Virus record (IMG/VR): IMGVR_UViG_3300020177_001482
Span: 1 to 64,000 of that record
Direction: 5' to 3' (one strand)
Origin: a virus
DNA: 64,000 bases
Shown: positions 48,555 through 57,049 of the stretch, one piece after another
Numbering within the stretch: the stretch's first letter is position 1
Layout of the letters: the number at the start of each line of letters is the position of its first letter
The notes under the pieces: generated by a model
The model's input: the letters and a program-made list of their open reading frames with translations, nothing else
Databases searched by the model: none
Told to the model about the DNA's origin: nothing
Position numbers and translations under genes: made by a program

Positions 48555-48910
48555 TGATGTTATTTCCAAACACGAATCCATACACAGGTAAACTTGAGAA
48601 GGCAAAGAACCTACGCAACTGGATGATAGATGCCGCAACAATTCTGTTTGACGATAGCAAGAATGATTTACGGGCATTGCCAAAGACCGTGAGACTTCAG
48701 ATACTCGTGACTTTAAGTTTCCTATGGAGCACTGCATTCACGATCTATTTTTGGGGCATAAGAGCCGACATATGGTTGAGTTGGTTCCTAGGACACATAG
48801 CAATAATATTCGTGGCCTACTACACTTTCAAACAATTCCATGGCAAGGCACACACAATGAAACCTTCGAAAGAGGAACCACCAATGTACGATGATGTTTG
48901 GGGTGCCTGA
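48554..48910 (+). CDS. Small membrane protein
   Basis: 118 residues. After a soluble N-terminal part (about 1-50) there are two membrane segments (about 57-73, LVTLSFLWSTAFTIYFW, and 80-97, LSWFLGHIAIIFVAYYTF). The ATG at 48554 starts at the TAATG overlap; an upstream TTG is less likely. Shares bases with the next start (TGATG). Not recognised. Confidence 0.6.
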   Translation: MMLFPNTNPYTGKLEKAKNLRNWMIDAATILFDDSKNDLRALPKTVRLQILVTLSFLWSTAFTIYFWGIRADIWLSWFLGHIAIIFVAYYTFKQFHGKAHTMKPSKEEPPMYDDVWGA

Positions 48911-49176
48911 TGAAAGTGAATCCAAATAATTTCTTCAAGAGAGAACTAGACATATTACCACCACACTTCGTTAACACAGTGGTGAAAGCACACGAGTCCG
49001 ACATAGAGAAGATGCGTAAATGGATCTACGAGAACTGCTCAGGAAGATATTCAATTACCAAAGATGTGATTTACCAAGGCGACACTTCAAGATCCATCAC
49101 TGTGCTTGGTTTCGAGAATCCCGGAGACCTGACCTTGTTCGCACTCAGTGGCAAGGCCCAAATAAATCAAAACTAA
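48910..49176 (+). CDS. Small hypothetical protein
   Basis: 88 residues, alpha/beta (SDIEKMRKWIYENCSGRYSI, SRSITVLGFENPGDLTLFAL). The ATG at 48910 overlaps the previous TGA. No family recognised. Last gene of the MoxR-VWA operon; the next promoter begins four bases after its stop. Confidence 0.6.
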   Translation: MKVNPNNFFKRELDILPPHFVNTVVKAHESDIEKMRKWIYENCSGRYSITKDVIYQGDTSRSITVLGFENPGDLTLFALSGKAQINQN

Positions 49177-49179
49177 CCG

Positions 49180-49208
49180 TTGCACTCCATAACTAATTTT
49201 AGTATAAT
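49180..49208 (+). promoter_or_regulatory. Sigma70-type promoter
   Basis: TTGCAC (49180-49185), 17-base spacer, TATAAT (49203-49208). The 41-base leader holds a palindrome (AATTGCAATT, 49226-49235) immediately before the ribosome site TAGGAG. Confidence 0.78.
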
Positions 49209-49249
49209 ATACGTACATTAATACCAATTGCAATTAGGAGAAAAAACAA

Positions 49250-49585
49250 ATGGCAACAAAAAAGAAAAACTTAAAGAAGTCTGCCAAGACTGCTACTGCA
49301 CCTAAGGAAACAGCGACGGCTCAACCTCAGGCGGCACAAGCACAGGCACAAGCACAGGCTCCACAACCGGATCCGACTGCCTTAACAATCGCAGATCTTA
49401 AGAATCTTGCTACCATACTTGACGTGGCATCCACAAGGGGTGCGTTCAAAGCCAACGAGATGGCGGGTGTAGGATTCCTATACAACAAACTACAGGCGTT
49501 CCTGGCTAAGATGGCACCGGAACAGAAACCTGAAGACACAGCAGGAGCACCGGCAACAGCGCCAGGGACTGCGGAAGGAAAATAA
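49250..49585 (+). CDS. Ala/Gln/Pro-rich linker protein
   Basis: 111 residues. Lys-rich start, an Ala/Gln/Pro-rich low-complexity region (about 14-45, AQPQAAQAQAQAQAPQPDP), a helical core (about 46-90, IADLKNLATILDVASTRGAF) and an Ala/Pro/Thr tail. No domain recognised. Coupled with the next gene by one base. Strong sigma70-type promoter and ribosome site upstream, so it should be well expressed early. Confidence 0.65.
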   Translation: MATKKKNLKKSAKTATAPKETATAQPQAAQAQAQAQAPQPDPTALTIADLKNLATILDVASTRGAFKANEMAGVGFLYNKLQAFLAKMAPEQKPEDTAGAPATAPGTAEGK

Positions 49586-50127
49586 TGGCGAACTTAATGA
49601 ACGTTAATGACCAGGCCATGCCAATGGGTGCAGACTCAGGAGCAGGTGAAGGTCAGACAGGTCCAAAGAGACACTTCAAACACATTGGAGAGCTCGTGGA
49701 TGGTGGAGCGAAGGTTGTAATCATGTACAGAACAGTGCCTGGTGAACCCAACAACTGTCTTGTTGTAGGAACCAAGTTCTTGCCTGATATGTACCACAAT
49801 GCATTGATGAAGGCCGTTGAATCAGAAGGCGGACAAGACGCAGACGAGTTCGCGGACTTCGCCAGCAGGCAGACTTTCCCAGATGGGACCAACATGTTGG
49901 CCATGATGCACAACGACAACTACATCAAGAAGTTCAAGACCAAAGAGATCATGGTCACTTTCGGTAACACCGCTGATGGCAGGATCTTGTTGAATAAATT
50001 GAATGAGATGGTTGCCAAAGAAAAAGGCACGACCGTGGAAGCCATGGCCGTTGATCCTGATGCACCAGCACCAGCCAAGAAGACTACCAAGAAAGCGGAT
50101 GCCAAAAAGACAACCGCCAAAGAATAA
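49585..50127 (+). CDS. Conserved T4-like phage hypothetical protein
   Basis: 180 residues. Core VVIMYRTVPGEPNNCLVVGT (about 44-63) followed by DMYHNALMKAVES and a helix. This pattern is seen in T4-like marine phages but I know no function. The C-terminal 30 residues are a Lys/Ala/Pro-rich tail. It shares one base with the previous gene. The next gene is read from another frame starting just after or within this one. Confidence 0.68.
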   Translation: MANLMNVNDQAMPMGADSGAGEGQTGPKRHFKHIGELVDGGAKVVIMYRTVPGEPNNCLVVGTKFLPDMYHNALMKAVESEGGQDADEFADFASRQTFPDGTNMLAMMHNDNYIKKFKTKEIMVTFGNTADGRILLNKLNEMVAKEKGTTVEAMAVDPDAPAPAKKTTKKADAKKTTAKE

Positions 50128-50140
50128 GACATGGGTACAG

Positions 50141-50443
50141 TTGACGCAAGATTTCGTCAAGGAATGGCCGGAGGTGTTAGAAGGACTACAGTTCCAAAAC
50201 ATGCCGGTCAAGTACCTGTTATACATAGACATTATCCTAAAAAATAACATCACCATACACTACGACATAGCCAAAGAGCTGAAGACCAAGAAACAGGAAA
50301 CCATCGCAAGATTCTTGAGAAAAACAATCGAAGACAATTATTTGAAAATAAAGAGTGTAGACATGAAATTTGACATACCAGCCCTGAAGAGAGACATGCA
50401 AAACAAGACCTCGCTTATCATGGCCAAGACTTTCAAAAGATGA
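50141..50443 (+). CDS. Hypothetical protein with unclear start (TTG?)
   Basis: 100 residues if it begins at TTG 50141. The conserved-looking body is WPEVLEGLQFQNMPVKYLL and NITIHYDIAKELKTKKQETI, a small alpha/beta protein. No ATG lies in this frame near the start; the frame is open well upstream through the 3' end of the previous gene, and KTWVQLTQDF just before the TTG looks like real coding sequence. So either a rarer start codon, a frameshift from the previous gene, or a sequence error explains it. It overlaps the next gene by four bases. Confidence 0.55.
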   Translation: MTQDFVKEWPEVLEGLQFQNMPVKYLLYIDIILKNNITIHYDIAKELKTKKQETIARFLRKTIEDNYLKIKSVDMKFDIPALKRDMQNKTSLIMAKTFKR

Positions 50444-51078
50444 TATTAAAAAAAAACTTTTTTATTATAACAGCACATCCTGATGACATAGAAAGCGGTT
50501 GTGGAGGGCTAGTATCAAGGGTAATTGCTAGTGGAGGATCAGTGACCAATCTAATATTAGTGAAACCTTCTGCGGAACACAATGAAAAACGTGATCAATT
50601 AATTGTTTCTGCGGAGTTAGAAAAAAGCAGTAAAATACTGAACTTCAAAACAATAATATATGACACACCGTTGCATGAAAATGGTAGGCCAAACTTGATA
50701 CTTTCGAATAACTTGATATCATACGTTGAATCACACATCAACAAACACGATATACTGATCTCGAATTGGAAGGAAGACCATCACCAAGACCACCGAGTGT
50801 GCTATGATGTCGCTAGGAGTGTTGCAAGAAAAGGTTTTGAACAATTCTGGTGCATAGACAGTCCGCTATACAACTTACACTACAAACAGTTCGATTGCAA
50901 TCACTACGTGGACATCACAGATCATGTTCAACAAAAAAGAAAAGCCTTAGAATCATACGCCACATATTTCAGTGATACTTCTATTGACACTATAATTAAC
51001 TATAACAAATTCAGAGGGAGTTTTTTAGGTGAAAATAAAGTTGCGGAAACATTTCATCTAATGTACAATAAAATATGA
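50440..51078 (+). CDS. PIG-L/LmbE-family deacetylase
   Basis: 212 residues. Zinc motif ITAHPDDIESGCGG (about 9-22) and the second site EDHHQDHRVCYD (about 110-121) are diagnostic of PIG-L/LmbE N-acetyl-sugar deacetylases. These remove acetyl groups from amino sugars or related small molecules. It is AT-rich and coupled (ATGA) to an epimerase gene, which suggests a sugar-building pathway together with the DegT aminotransferase encoded convergently beyond 53 kb. Confidence 0.9.
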   Translation: MILKKNFFIITAHPDDIESGCGGLVSRVIASGGSVTNLILVKPSAEHNEKRDQLIVSAELEKSSKILNFKTIIYDTPLHENGRPNLILSNNLISYVESHINKHDILISNWKEDHHQDHRVCYDVARSVARKGFEQFWCIDSPLYNLHYKQFDCNHYVDITDHVQQKRKALESYATYFSDTSIDTIINYNKFRGSFLGENKVAETFHLMYNKI

Positions 51079-52076
51079 GAATTTTAGTACTAGGAGGCTA
51101 CGGATTCATAGGAAGTCATATTTGCCAGGAATTAAAAGCCGAGGGACACACTATAGGTATCGTGGATTGTTATCATCAATACCACACATTTCCTGACTGG
51201 GAATACCATCCCGTTTTGAATCAGAGAAAATCTATAACACGCACCGACAAGGAATACATTGGACAAATAGAGAACCTACAGTTCATGGAACAAACGTTTG
51301 AGGATTTCAAACCGGACAGGGTTATCCACGTGGCCACGTATCCAAACGCAAGGATGGTCAAAAGGAATGTGCTTGACGCCACCAACAACATGGTGACTGC
51401 CACCGCTTACATACTTGACCTATGTGTTAAACACAAAGTACAAAAAATTGTTTATGCATCAAGCAGTATGGTATATGGAGAGTTTGATAACAAGATCCCG
51501 GACGAATTCGTTGTGCCAAAACCAAACACACTCTATGGATCATACAAAAGGCAAGGCGAGATCATGTGCAAGATATGGCACAGGGAGTATGGACTGAACT
51601 ACATCATAATGAGACCTTCGGCATTATACGGAGAGAAAGACACAATCACTAGGGTCATAAGCCAATTGACCAAAGCCGCACTCACCACGGGCAAGATGAC
51701 TGTGCAGGGGCCAGACAATAAACTAGACTTCAGTAATGTTCTTGACGTGGCCAAGTATTTTGCCATGGCCACAACAAATGAAGTTATCAACGAAACTTTT
51801 AACTGCACCAGAGGAAATGGAAGGAAGATAGTGCATGCCGCGGAAATCATAAGAGACACATTAGGAGTTGGGGAGATCATTACAAAGCCACATGACTCAT
51901 TCTATCCAAACAGAGACACTCTTAACAGTGACAAGGCCAAGTCGATGCTGAACTTCAACCCAACTATAGACATCGAAGAAGGCATACAAAATTACATAAA
52001 TTGGTTCATGAGACAGCCTTTTTATTTTGAGAATTTAGATATTAATAAAAAATTTCAGTTGGGTACAGCAATTTAA
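51075..52076 (+). CDS. NAD-dependent sugar epimerase/dehydratase (extended SDR)
   Basis: 333 residues. NAD-binding LGGYGFIGSH (about 6-15), catalytic ASSSMVYGE and Tyr-Lys pair in TLYGSYKRQGE, and a C-terminal substrate domain with RPSALYGEKD. Extended SDRs of this type epimerise or dehydrate nucleotide sugars. It ends inside the 3' end of the convergent gene, overlapping by 35 bases. With the deacetylase before it, and DegT on the other strand, it fits a pathway for a modified amino sugar. Confidence 0.88.
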   Translation: MRILVLGGYGFIGSHICQELKAEGHTIGIVDCYHQYHTFPDWEYHPVLNQRKSITRTDKEYIGQIENLQFMEQTFEDFKPDRVIHVATYPNARMVKRNVLDATNNMVTATAYILDLCVKHKVQKIVYASSSMVYGEFDNKIPDEFVVPKPNTLYGSYKRQGEIMCKIWHREYGLNYIIMRPSALYGEKDTITRVISQLTKAALTTGKMTVQGPDNKLDFSNVLDVAKYFAMATTNEVINETFNCTRGNGRKIVHAAEIIRDTLGVGEIITKPHDSFYPNRDTLNSDKAKSMLNFNPTIDIEEGIQNYINWFMRQPFYFENLDINKKFQLGTAI

Positions 52077-53367
52077 ATTTGCTCCTGCAAAAATCCCATG
52101 TGTATGTTTGAAGTATGATGTCTTCATTATAATCACTTTCCTCAGTAAATTTTTTGCCATCTAAGGCACCTTTGGCTAACCATTCGTTTTTGGTTCCTAA
52201 CCATTTTTTCAATCTATACTGTCCCTCCACCGTGGGTTTTTTGTTCTGCCATAAAACTAACTTGCATACTTCTCTGAAAGCATTTTTCCATGCAGTGTAA
52301 TTATCGGGTGCCAACACAGTTTCGTTTGAAATAATCGGTACGACTTCGTGCGGTTGGGATAAAGTAAAGTCTAAGATATTATCATCTGGCGTTTCCATGC
52401 ACAGTGTTTTATTGTACAAGTTGATGTTGAAGGTTCCGTACGCAATATTCAACTCCTGTAAATGTGCATAGAATATCCTGTGCCTTTTTGTTAATGCCCT
52501 GTCAACAGTGTAATCAAACATGAAAGTTTCCTTGACCTTGCTCTTTGCAAAAACGGCATAAAAATATTCTGTGCTTGATGTGGTGGACGCTTGTTTGTAT
52601 GCCTGTGTCCTACCGTCTACGTTTCGTATCCAATGCAGTTTGTTTTTCAAGTTATTACGATATATGTGATTTTTCAGTAAGTCATAATTTTCTTGTTCAA
52701 ATGGTTCTCCGTTAGAAATAAAGCAAATGTCAAAACAGTCTTTTTTGTCCGGAGTGCCAATGTCGTATATGAAGGGATAGTCATATATCTGTGTTTTTAT
52801 ATGTGACAGTGACTTGCCTGGCAAATAGAAAGTATTTCCTGACCTGTATATCTTCAAGTCTTCCCAGTAAGATGGATAGAACAAACCAACGTCTGAGGTC
52901 TCTGAATATTTCATGTATCTTGCCATGGGTATTTTGAATGTTAATATGTTTTCCATAACGTTGGACAAATCATAGTCTTGCTCTAGGTAATCAAAATCAT
53001 AATCAAAATTGTGTGTATGATAATTCACATCTTTGTAATCACGCAGGAACTTTATGTCTTGGTCGGCAAATTGTTTAGGGAATAAGAACGTATCACCTTC
53101 CTGCTGTTGTTCATTTGCCCAAACGTGAACCTGGGTGGCTTGATGCTGTTCTGGAATGTAATCAAAATCAAAATCACTGTAATCAACTTTACTGCTCAAC
53201 ATCCACTGGTATTCTGTGTGTGCCTCTAGTAACATTCTCTTCGCTATATGGAAATAACTGTCAACAAACGGTATGACCACCGCATGGGGAAACACAGACT
53301 TTATCACTGCTATATTGTTCCTGCTTTTACTATTTCCAAAATCTACTGCTACGCAATCAAACACCAT
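52042..53367 (-). CDS. Hypothetical protein near a sugar pathway
   Basis: 441 residues, rich in Tyr, Phe and Asp. I do not recognise a domain; segments such as AVIKSVFPHAVVIPFVDSYF at the start and DICFISNGEPFEQENYDLLK near 213-232 suggest a Rossmann-like or glycosyltransferase-like N-terminal fold. Lies downstream of the DegT gene with an 11-base overlap, so it is co-expressed with it. It converges with and overlaps the plus-strand epimerase. A transferase using the amino sugar is a plausible guess. Confidence 0.65.
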   Translation of the reverse strand: MVFDCVAVDFGNSKSRNNIAVIKSVFPHAVVIPFVDSYFHIAKRMLLEAHTEYQWMLSSKVDYSDFDFDYIPEQHQATQVHVWANEQQQEGDTFLFPKQFADQDIKFLRDYKDVNYHTHNFDYDFDYLEQDYDLSNVMENILTFKIPMARYMKYSETSDVGLFYPSYWEDLKIYRSGNTFYLPGKSLSHIKTQIYDYPFIYDIGTPDKKDCFDICFISNGEPFEQENYDLLKNHIYRNNLKNKLHWIRNVDGRTQAYKQASTTSSTEYFYAVFAKSKVKETFMFDYTVDRALTKRHRIFYAHLQELNIAYGTFNINLYNKTLCMETPDDNILDFTLSQPHEVVPIISNETVLAPDNYTAWKNAFREVCKLVLWQNKKPTVEGQYRLKKWLGTKNEWLAKGALDGKKFTEESDYNEDIILQTYTWDFCRSKFKLLYPTEIFY

Positions 53368-54439
53368 AGTACTCCTTGATGGAATCGCAAACGTATAAAA
53401 CCTCGTTCTTCTTAAGGAAAGGATGTATGGGCAACGAGATCACGTCCTGACAGAACTTTTCTGCATTTGGCATTTCCTGTCCTGTGTAAAACATCTTCAT
53501 CCTTGCCATGGATTGTGGATAATGTATTTGCGTCTGTATACCTTTGCCATCCAGGAACGCTTTGAGTCCGTCCCTGTCCTGTGCCCGAATAACAAGTTTG
53601 TGATTATTTGAAACAGTGTACAGACTCGATTCTATAGAACTGATTCCTGCGTCGTCTAATTTCCTAGTGTACCACTGCCTAACCTTTTTTGATCTAGACA
53701 ACAATGACTTATACTTGGAAAGTAAAAAATTCAAAATGTTGGCATGGTCGTTGCTCAGGCATGAGTTGTATCCGTATTCTAACTTGCCCGTGCCTTTGCC
53801 GTGATATCGTAGGCTACGGATAAACTTCGCTTCGTCAATGTCATCTGTAAGTACCATCCCCCCGTTGCCAAAACAAGGCAATGGTTTGCTTGGGGCAAAA
53901 CTGAGACTGCTTATGTCACCTAATTTGCCACTTGGTATTTTTTTGTAAAAACTTCCGAGGCTCTGTGCGGCATCCTCTATGAGAGGTATTTTGTGTTTGT
54001 CACAGTACTGTCTTAGCCTATCATAATCTGCAAGATTGCCAAATAGGTTCACGTACACTAATGCATCGGGTAAGATTGTGGCAGGTAGATTTGCGATCAA
54101 TCCTTTCCTGTCAACATCAACGAAAGTTATTGTCGCTCCGGTCCTTTTAATCGCTTCCGCTGTGGCTAGATAACTGACCGCTGGACACAGCACATTTGAT
54201 CCTGGTCCTATTCCTTTGGCCATTAAAGAAAAATAAAGTGCGTCGGTGCCACTACCTACCGCTACTCCATAGTTTCTCTTTGTGAATTTTGCTACAGACT
54301 TTTCAAATTTGTCTAGCCAAGATCCTGCTGTATGGCTACTACTAACAACATCGCCTGATCTCCAAACTTCTTTTGCCCTACGTGTGATTCTCCAACTGTA
54401 GGCATCATAGATCCTATCCACTCCACCAAACTTAATCAT
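53357..54439 (-). CDS. DegT/DnrJ/EryC1-type aminotransferase
   Basis: 360 residues. PLP-site motifs: VAVGSGTDALYFSL (about 59-72), LIEDAAQSLGSF (Asp156) and SFAPSKPLPCFGNGGM with catalytic Lys185. These enzymes transfer an amino group to a keto-sugar nucleotide. It is preceded by a small lipoprotein gene, sharing one base with its stop. Together with epimerase and deacetylase on the opposite strand it indicates synthesis of an amino sugar, probably surface-related. Confidence 0.92.
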   Translation of the reverse strand: MIKFGGVDRIYDAYSWRITRRAKEVWRSGDVVSSSHTAGSWLDKFEKSVAKFTKRNYGVAVGSGTDALYFSLMAKGIGPGSNVLCPAVSYLATAEAIKRTGATITFVDVDRKGLIANLPATILPDALVYVNLFGNLADYDRLRQYCDKHKIPLIEDAAQSLGSFYKKIPSGKLGDISSLSFAPSKPLPCFGNGGMVLTDDIDEAKFIRSLRYHGKGTGKLEYGYNSCLSNDHANILNFLLSKYKSLLSRSKKVRQWYTRKLDDAGISSIESSLYTVSNNHKLVIRAQDRDGLKAFLDGKGIQTQIHYPQSMARMKMFYTGQEMPNAEKFCQDVISLPIHPFLKKNEVLYVCDSIKEYYGV

Positions 54440-54588
54440 CAGAATTCTTTCTTAACACCAACATGTGGATTCTCCACGCAACTGTTGGTTATTTCTTTTA
54501 TTGTCTCTTTGTTTAAATCTACGTCACAACTGGCACTGGGTTTGATCCCACAACCCACACACAACAATAGTATTATTAGATATTTCAT
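54439..54588 (-). CDS. 49-residue lipoprotein
   Basis: 49 residues. MKYLIILLLCVGCG is a short signal with a lipobox-like LCVGC (Cys13), followed by a small polar domain with two more Cys (SASCDVDLNKE, TNSCVENP). The ATG overlaps the carbamoyltransferase stop by four bases, and its stop shares a base with the DegT start. It fits exactly between the two genes and is probably real. Could be an outer-membrane or exclusion lipoprotein. Confidence 0.6.
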   Translation of the reverse strand: MKYLIILLLCVGCGIKPSASCDVDLNKETIKEITNSCVENPHVGVKKEF

Positions 54589-56057
54589 CCCAGTACTCTC
54601 ACTCCGTATTTGTTGGTAAACGCTCTACCATCCGCCCTGTCATTCACAATTGGTTGTCCCTTTATATTCAAACTGGTGTTCAAAAGTATGGGGCAACCCG
54701 TCTGTTTTTTCCATTCCGTCAACAACGCATGGAACCCTGGATTATCCGTCTTACGCACCGTTTGAACCCTACTTGTGTGATCATGATGTATTATGGCAGG
54801 GAAGTCTTTACCATGCGTACACGCCGCTGTAAATTGCATATAAGGGGTGTTTTGAACTGCTTTAGGTAGCTCAAAATACTCGTTTACATCCTCCTCTAAT
54901 ATGGCCGGAGCGAACGGTCTGAACTTCTGTCTTTTCTTGATGCTGTTTACCAGATCCTTGATGTCCTCACCCCTGGGATCGGCCAACAGCGATCTATTAC
55001 CAAGTGCCCTAGGACCAAACTCCGCCCTGCCGCTGGCCACTCCCACCATCTTGTTTTCCTTCAATTCTTTAATCAGGCTGTCCACCGGATACTCGCCATC
55101 TATCTCGTGTCCCAGGAATGGGTGTTGCCAATCAAGATGCTTTTTCTCATGTGCGGCTATACAGCCTAGGCTTGATCCTGCGTCACCTGGGTTTGGAACA
55201 ATCCATATGTTGTCAAACAATCCCATGTTGGCCAACACCCTGTTGGCGGCACAGTTCAATGCTACACCGCCTGCATACACAAGATTACGTGATCCATACT
55301 TGCTGGCCCTGTGCCATAATTCTGCAAGGCATTCTTCTGTGACTGCCTGTATGCTGGCGGCTATGTCCATCACATCTGCATTTGGCTCCCAGTCGCTCAA
55401 TCCCCTGTGTAGATTCTTTTTCAGTTTGAAAGGTGTCTGATACACGAAATCATCATAGATCTTTTGTTTGTATTTTGGTGTTCCGTACGCGGCCATGCCC
55501 ATCAGGATGTATTCCTCTTCCGCTGGCTTGAGTCCACATCGATGTGTGAAAGCACTGTACAGTATTCCTATGCTGTGCGGATAGTTTAGTGTTTCTTTTC
55601 TTTCAACCAAGGTCTTGTCTGCCGTTGATATCGATACAGTCTCCCATTCTCCTATTGCATCCACTGTCAGTATTGTTGCTCCTGTGTCCTTGAAAGGTGA
55701 CGTGAAGTATCCTGCCGCGGCGTGTGAGTCGTGGTGTTTCACGTACTCATCTATCTTGATTCCAAAGTGATCCAAGTGCCATTGTGGCATCTCGGTGTAA
55801 CTCATGGCCAATCCGTACTGTCCCGCGTAGAACTGTCTGGTCTTCTTCAACAGTGGTAGTTCGTAATACACTACCTTATCAAATGGCCCAAAAGTTTTGG
55901 CCTCGTCCACTATCTTTTGGTTAAGGTAGTGATCGTTCTTGACCTTACTATAACGTTCCGCATGTGCGGCCCACAATATCTCACCCGTGCCAGAACTGTA
56001 ATCCACCACAGCCATGGCGGCATCGTGATTCATGCAGTTGATTCCTAATATCTTCAT
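54585..56057 (-). CDS. Carbamoyltransferase (NodU/CmcH/TobZ family)
   Basis: 490 residues, shorter than the usual 550-600. The N-terminal Kae1-like domain has LGINCMNHDAAMAV (His11, Asp12) and HHDSHAAAGYF (His108-His112), and AGGVALNCAAN; the C-terminal YrdC-like part contains GRAEFGPRALGNRSLLADPR. These enzymes use carbamoyl phosphate and ATP to carbamoylate sugars or antibiotics. In this context it would modify a sugar or similar group made by the surrounding genes. Coupled to the genes on both sides by four-base overlaps. Confidence 0.92.
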   Translation of the reverse strand: MKILGINCMNHDAAMAVVDYSSGTGEILWAAHAERYSKVKNDHYLNQKIVDEAKTFGPFDKVVYYELPLLKKTRQFYAGQYGLAMSYTEMPQWHLDHFGIKIDEYVKHHDSHAAAGYFTSPFKDTGATILTVDAIGEWETVSISTADKTLVERKETLNYPHSIGILYSAFTHRCGLKPAEEEYILMGMAAYGTPKYKQKIYDDFVYQTPFKLKKNLHRGLSDWEPNADVMDIAASIQAVTEECLAELWHRASKYGSRNLVYAGGVALNCAANRVLANMGLFDNIWIVPNPGDAGSSLGCIAAHEKKHLDWQHPFLGHEIDGEYPVDSLIKELKENKMVGVASGRAEFGPRALGNRSLLADPRGEDIKDLVNSIKKRQKFRPFAPAILEEDVNEYFELPKAVQNTPYMQFTAACTHGKDFPAIIHHDHTSRVQTVRKTDNPGFHALLTEWKKQTGCPILLNTSLNIKGQPIVNDRADGRAFTNKYGVRVLG

Positions 56058-56389
56058 CTACCTATTTCCCATCCTAACACCACACCATAGTTCTCTTCGC
56101 CGTTGTGCTTTTCATATGCTGGAGAGATGAAAAGTCCTCCTGCCTTGTATCTGATCATTGGCAGTACGTCCTCTAATTCATATCCCGTCACCAACCCTAT
56201 TTCTAGAGTCCAGTATTCATCCAGCTCAAATTCTCTGCCAACGTATGTGCTGATCCTGTCCTCGGAGTTGTAATACACACCTGCTATATTGTCGTCCACT
56301 GTGCACCTTGCGTGTGGATGAATGTTGTTGTAATCCGCTTCCAGACCAACATGCATTGACAGTGCCAAGAACAATCCTAAACAGTTCAT
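56054..56389 (-). CDS. Small exported beta-barrel candidate
   Basis: 111 residues. The start at 56389 gives a short signal-like N-terminus (MNCLGLFLALSMHVGLEADY); a longer upstream in-frame version lies inside the next gene. The rest alternates hydrophobic and polar residues (WTLEIGLVTGYELEDVLPMI, GGLFISPAYEKH, GVVLGWEIG), as in small outer-membrane barrels such as lipid A-modifying PagP-like proteins. No catalytic motif can be confirmed. Overlaps neighbours by four bases each. Confidence 0.6.
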   Translation of the reverse strand: MNCLGLFLALSMHVGLEADYNNIHPHARCTVDDNIAGVYYNSEDRISTYVGREFELDEYWTLEIGLVTGYELEDVLPMIRYKAGGLFISPAYEKHNGEENYGVVLGWEIGR

Positions 56390-56943
56390 TTGATGTTGAA
56401 CCATCCTTTCGCCCTGTCCCTGAACTTCTCCCATTCATTCAACTCTACGTCATACTCGAAATTCTGTGTTGTGAGGTTGACCTGCACTTCCTTGGCTCCG
56501 TTCTTGAGATGGAACTTACGTGCCATGTCCGTGAGAGGACTCAACGTGATCAACCTGTTGAGATGGTTTGATTGTTTGATCATCTTGTACACTTCATTGA
56601 CCATGTGCTTTCCGCCACCTTTCTTCTTGGCCCACACCGTGTAGGCTATCGCTATAGAACCCTGTTGTCCTGCCCTGTGTATCGCCTGCATGGCGGCGTC
56701 TTTACTCATTGTGTCCATCTCCTCCACGCTCTTAGGTATGCCATGTGTGAATGCGAAACACATTACAGCCGCTATGTCTCCCTCCTCGTCCTTGATTCCG
56801 TATATCTTCCTGCCGTATGCCTGTCTGAACTCCAGACTAAGTTCAGGTCGCACAGGATCTTCCGTGACATCTATGTACGGCAGTTCGATCAGTTCGAACC
56901 GGGGCGTCTTTTCCAACGCTTTCTTAATTTTTTTGAGCACCAT
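56386..56943 (-). CDS. GNAT-like acetyltransferase (tentative)
   Basis: 185 residues. The second half resembles a GNAT fold: IAIAYTVWAKKKGGGKHMVN (a central strand and phosphate-loop-like turn), then a helix, then RLITLSPLTDMARKFHLKNG, like the A-x-x-F-Y-x-x-x-G-F ending of many GNATs. Such enzymes acetylate amino groups, which would complement the aminotransferase and deacetylase genes nearby. The R/Q-x-x-G-x-G/A signature is not clear, so the family call is tentative. Separated from the next small gene by one base. Confidence 0.6.
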   Translation of the reverse strand: MVLKKIKKALEKTPRFELIELPYIDVTEDPVRPELSLEFRQAYGRKIYGIKDEEGDIAAVMCFAFTHGIPKSVEEMDTMSKDAAMQAIHRAGQQGSIAIAYTVWAKKKGGGKHMVNEVYKMIKQSNHLNRLITLSPLTDMARKFHLKNGAKEVQVNLTTQNFEYDVELNEWEKFRDRAKGWFNIK

Positions 56944-56944
56944 C

Positions 56945-57049
56945 CTATTTGTATATGAATGGATCTTTCTTCTTTAACTCTTTGAGTCTCTTCCTGTATT
57001 TGATCTCTTGCCGGATCTTGTTGATCAGATTCTTTATCCAAGTGAACAT
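56945..57049 (-). CDS. 34-residue basic micro-protein
   Basis: 34 residues, strongly basic helix (MFTWIKNLINKIRQ, ending KKKDPFIYK). Its ATG shares a base with the SGNH gene's stop. The ending KKKDPFIYK is, as I recall, common in tiny proteins of T4-like marine phages, but this is from memory. Function unknown. Confidence 0.55.
   Translation of the reverse strand: MFTWIKNLINKIRQEIKYRKRLKELKKKDPFIYK

Noticed and set aside
52067-52083. Near-palindrome AGCAATTTAAATTTGCT at the convergent gene ends as a bidirectional terminator
   Set aside because: One arm has an extra base, it is AT-rich and weak, and it lies inside the minus-strand coding sequence, so it does not separate the two units.
54439-54588. 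Treating the DegT-carbamoyltransferase gap as empty
   Set aside because: A 49-codon frame with a lipoprotein signal and exact overlaps at both ends fits better, so it was annotated instead.
54901-55440. A 179-residue plus-strand frame inside the carbamoyltransferase gene
   Set aside because: The carbamoyltransferase reading frame contains all family motifs on the other strand; the plus frame has no motif or ribosome site.
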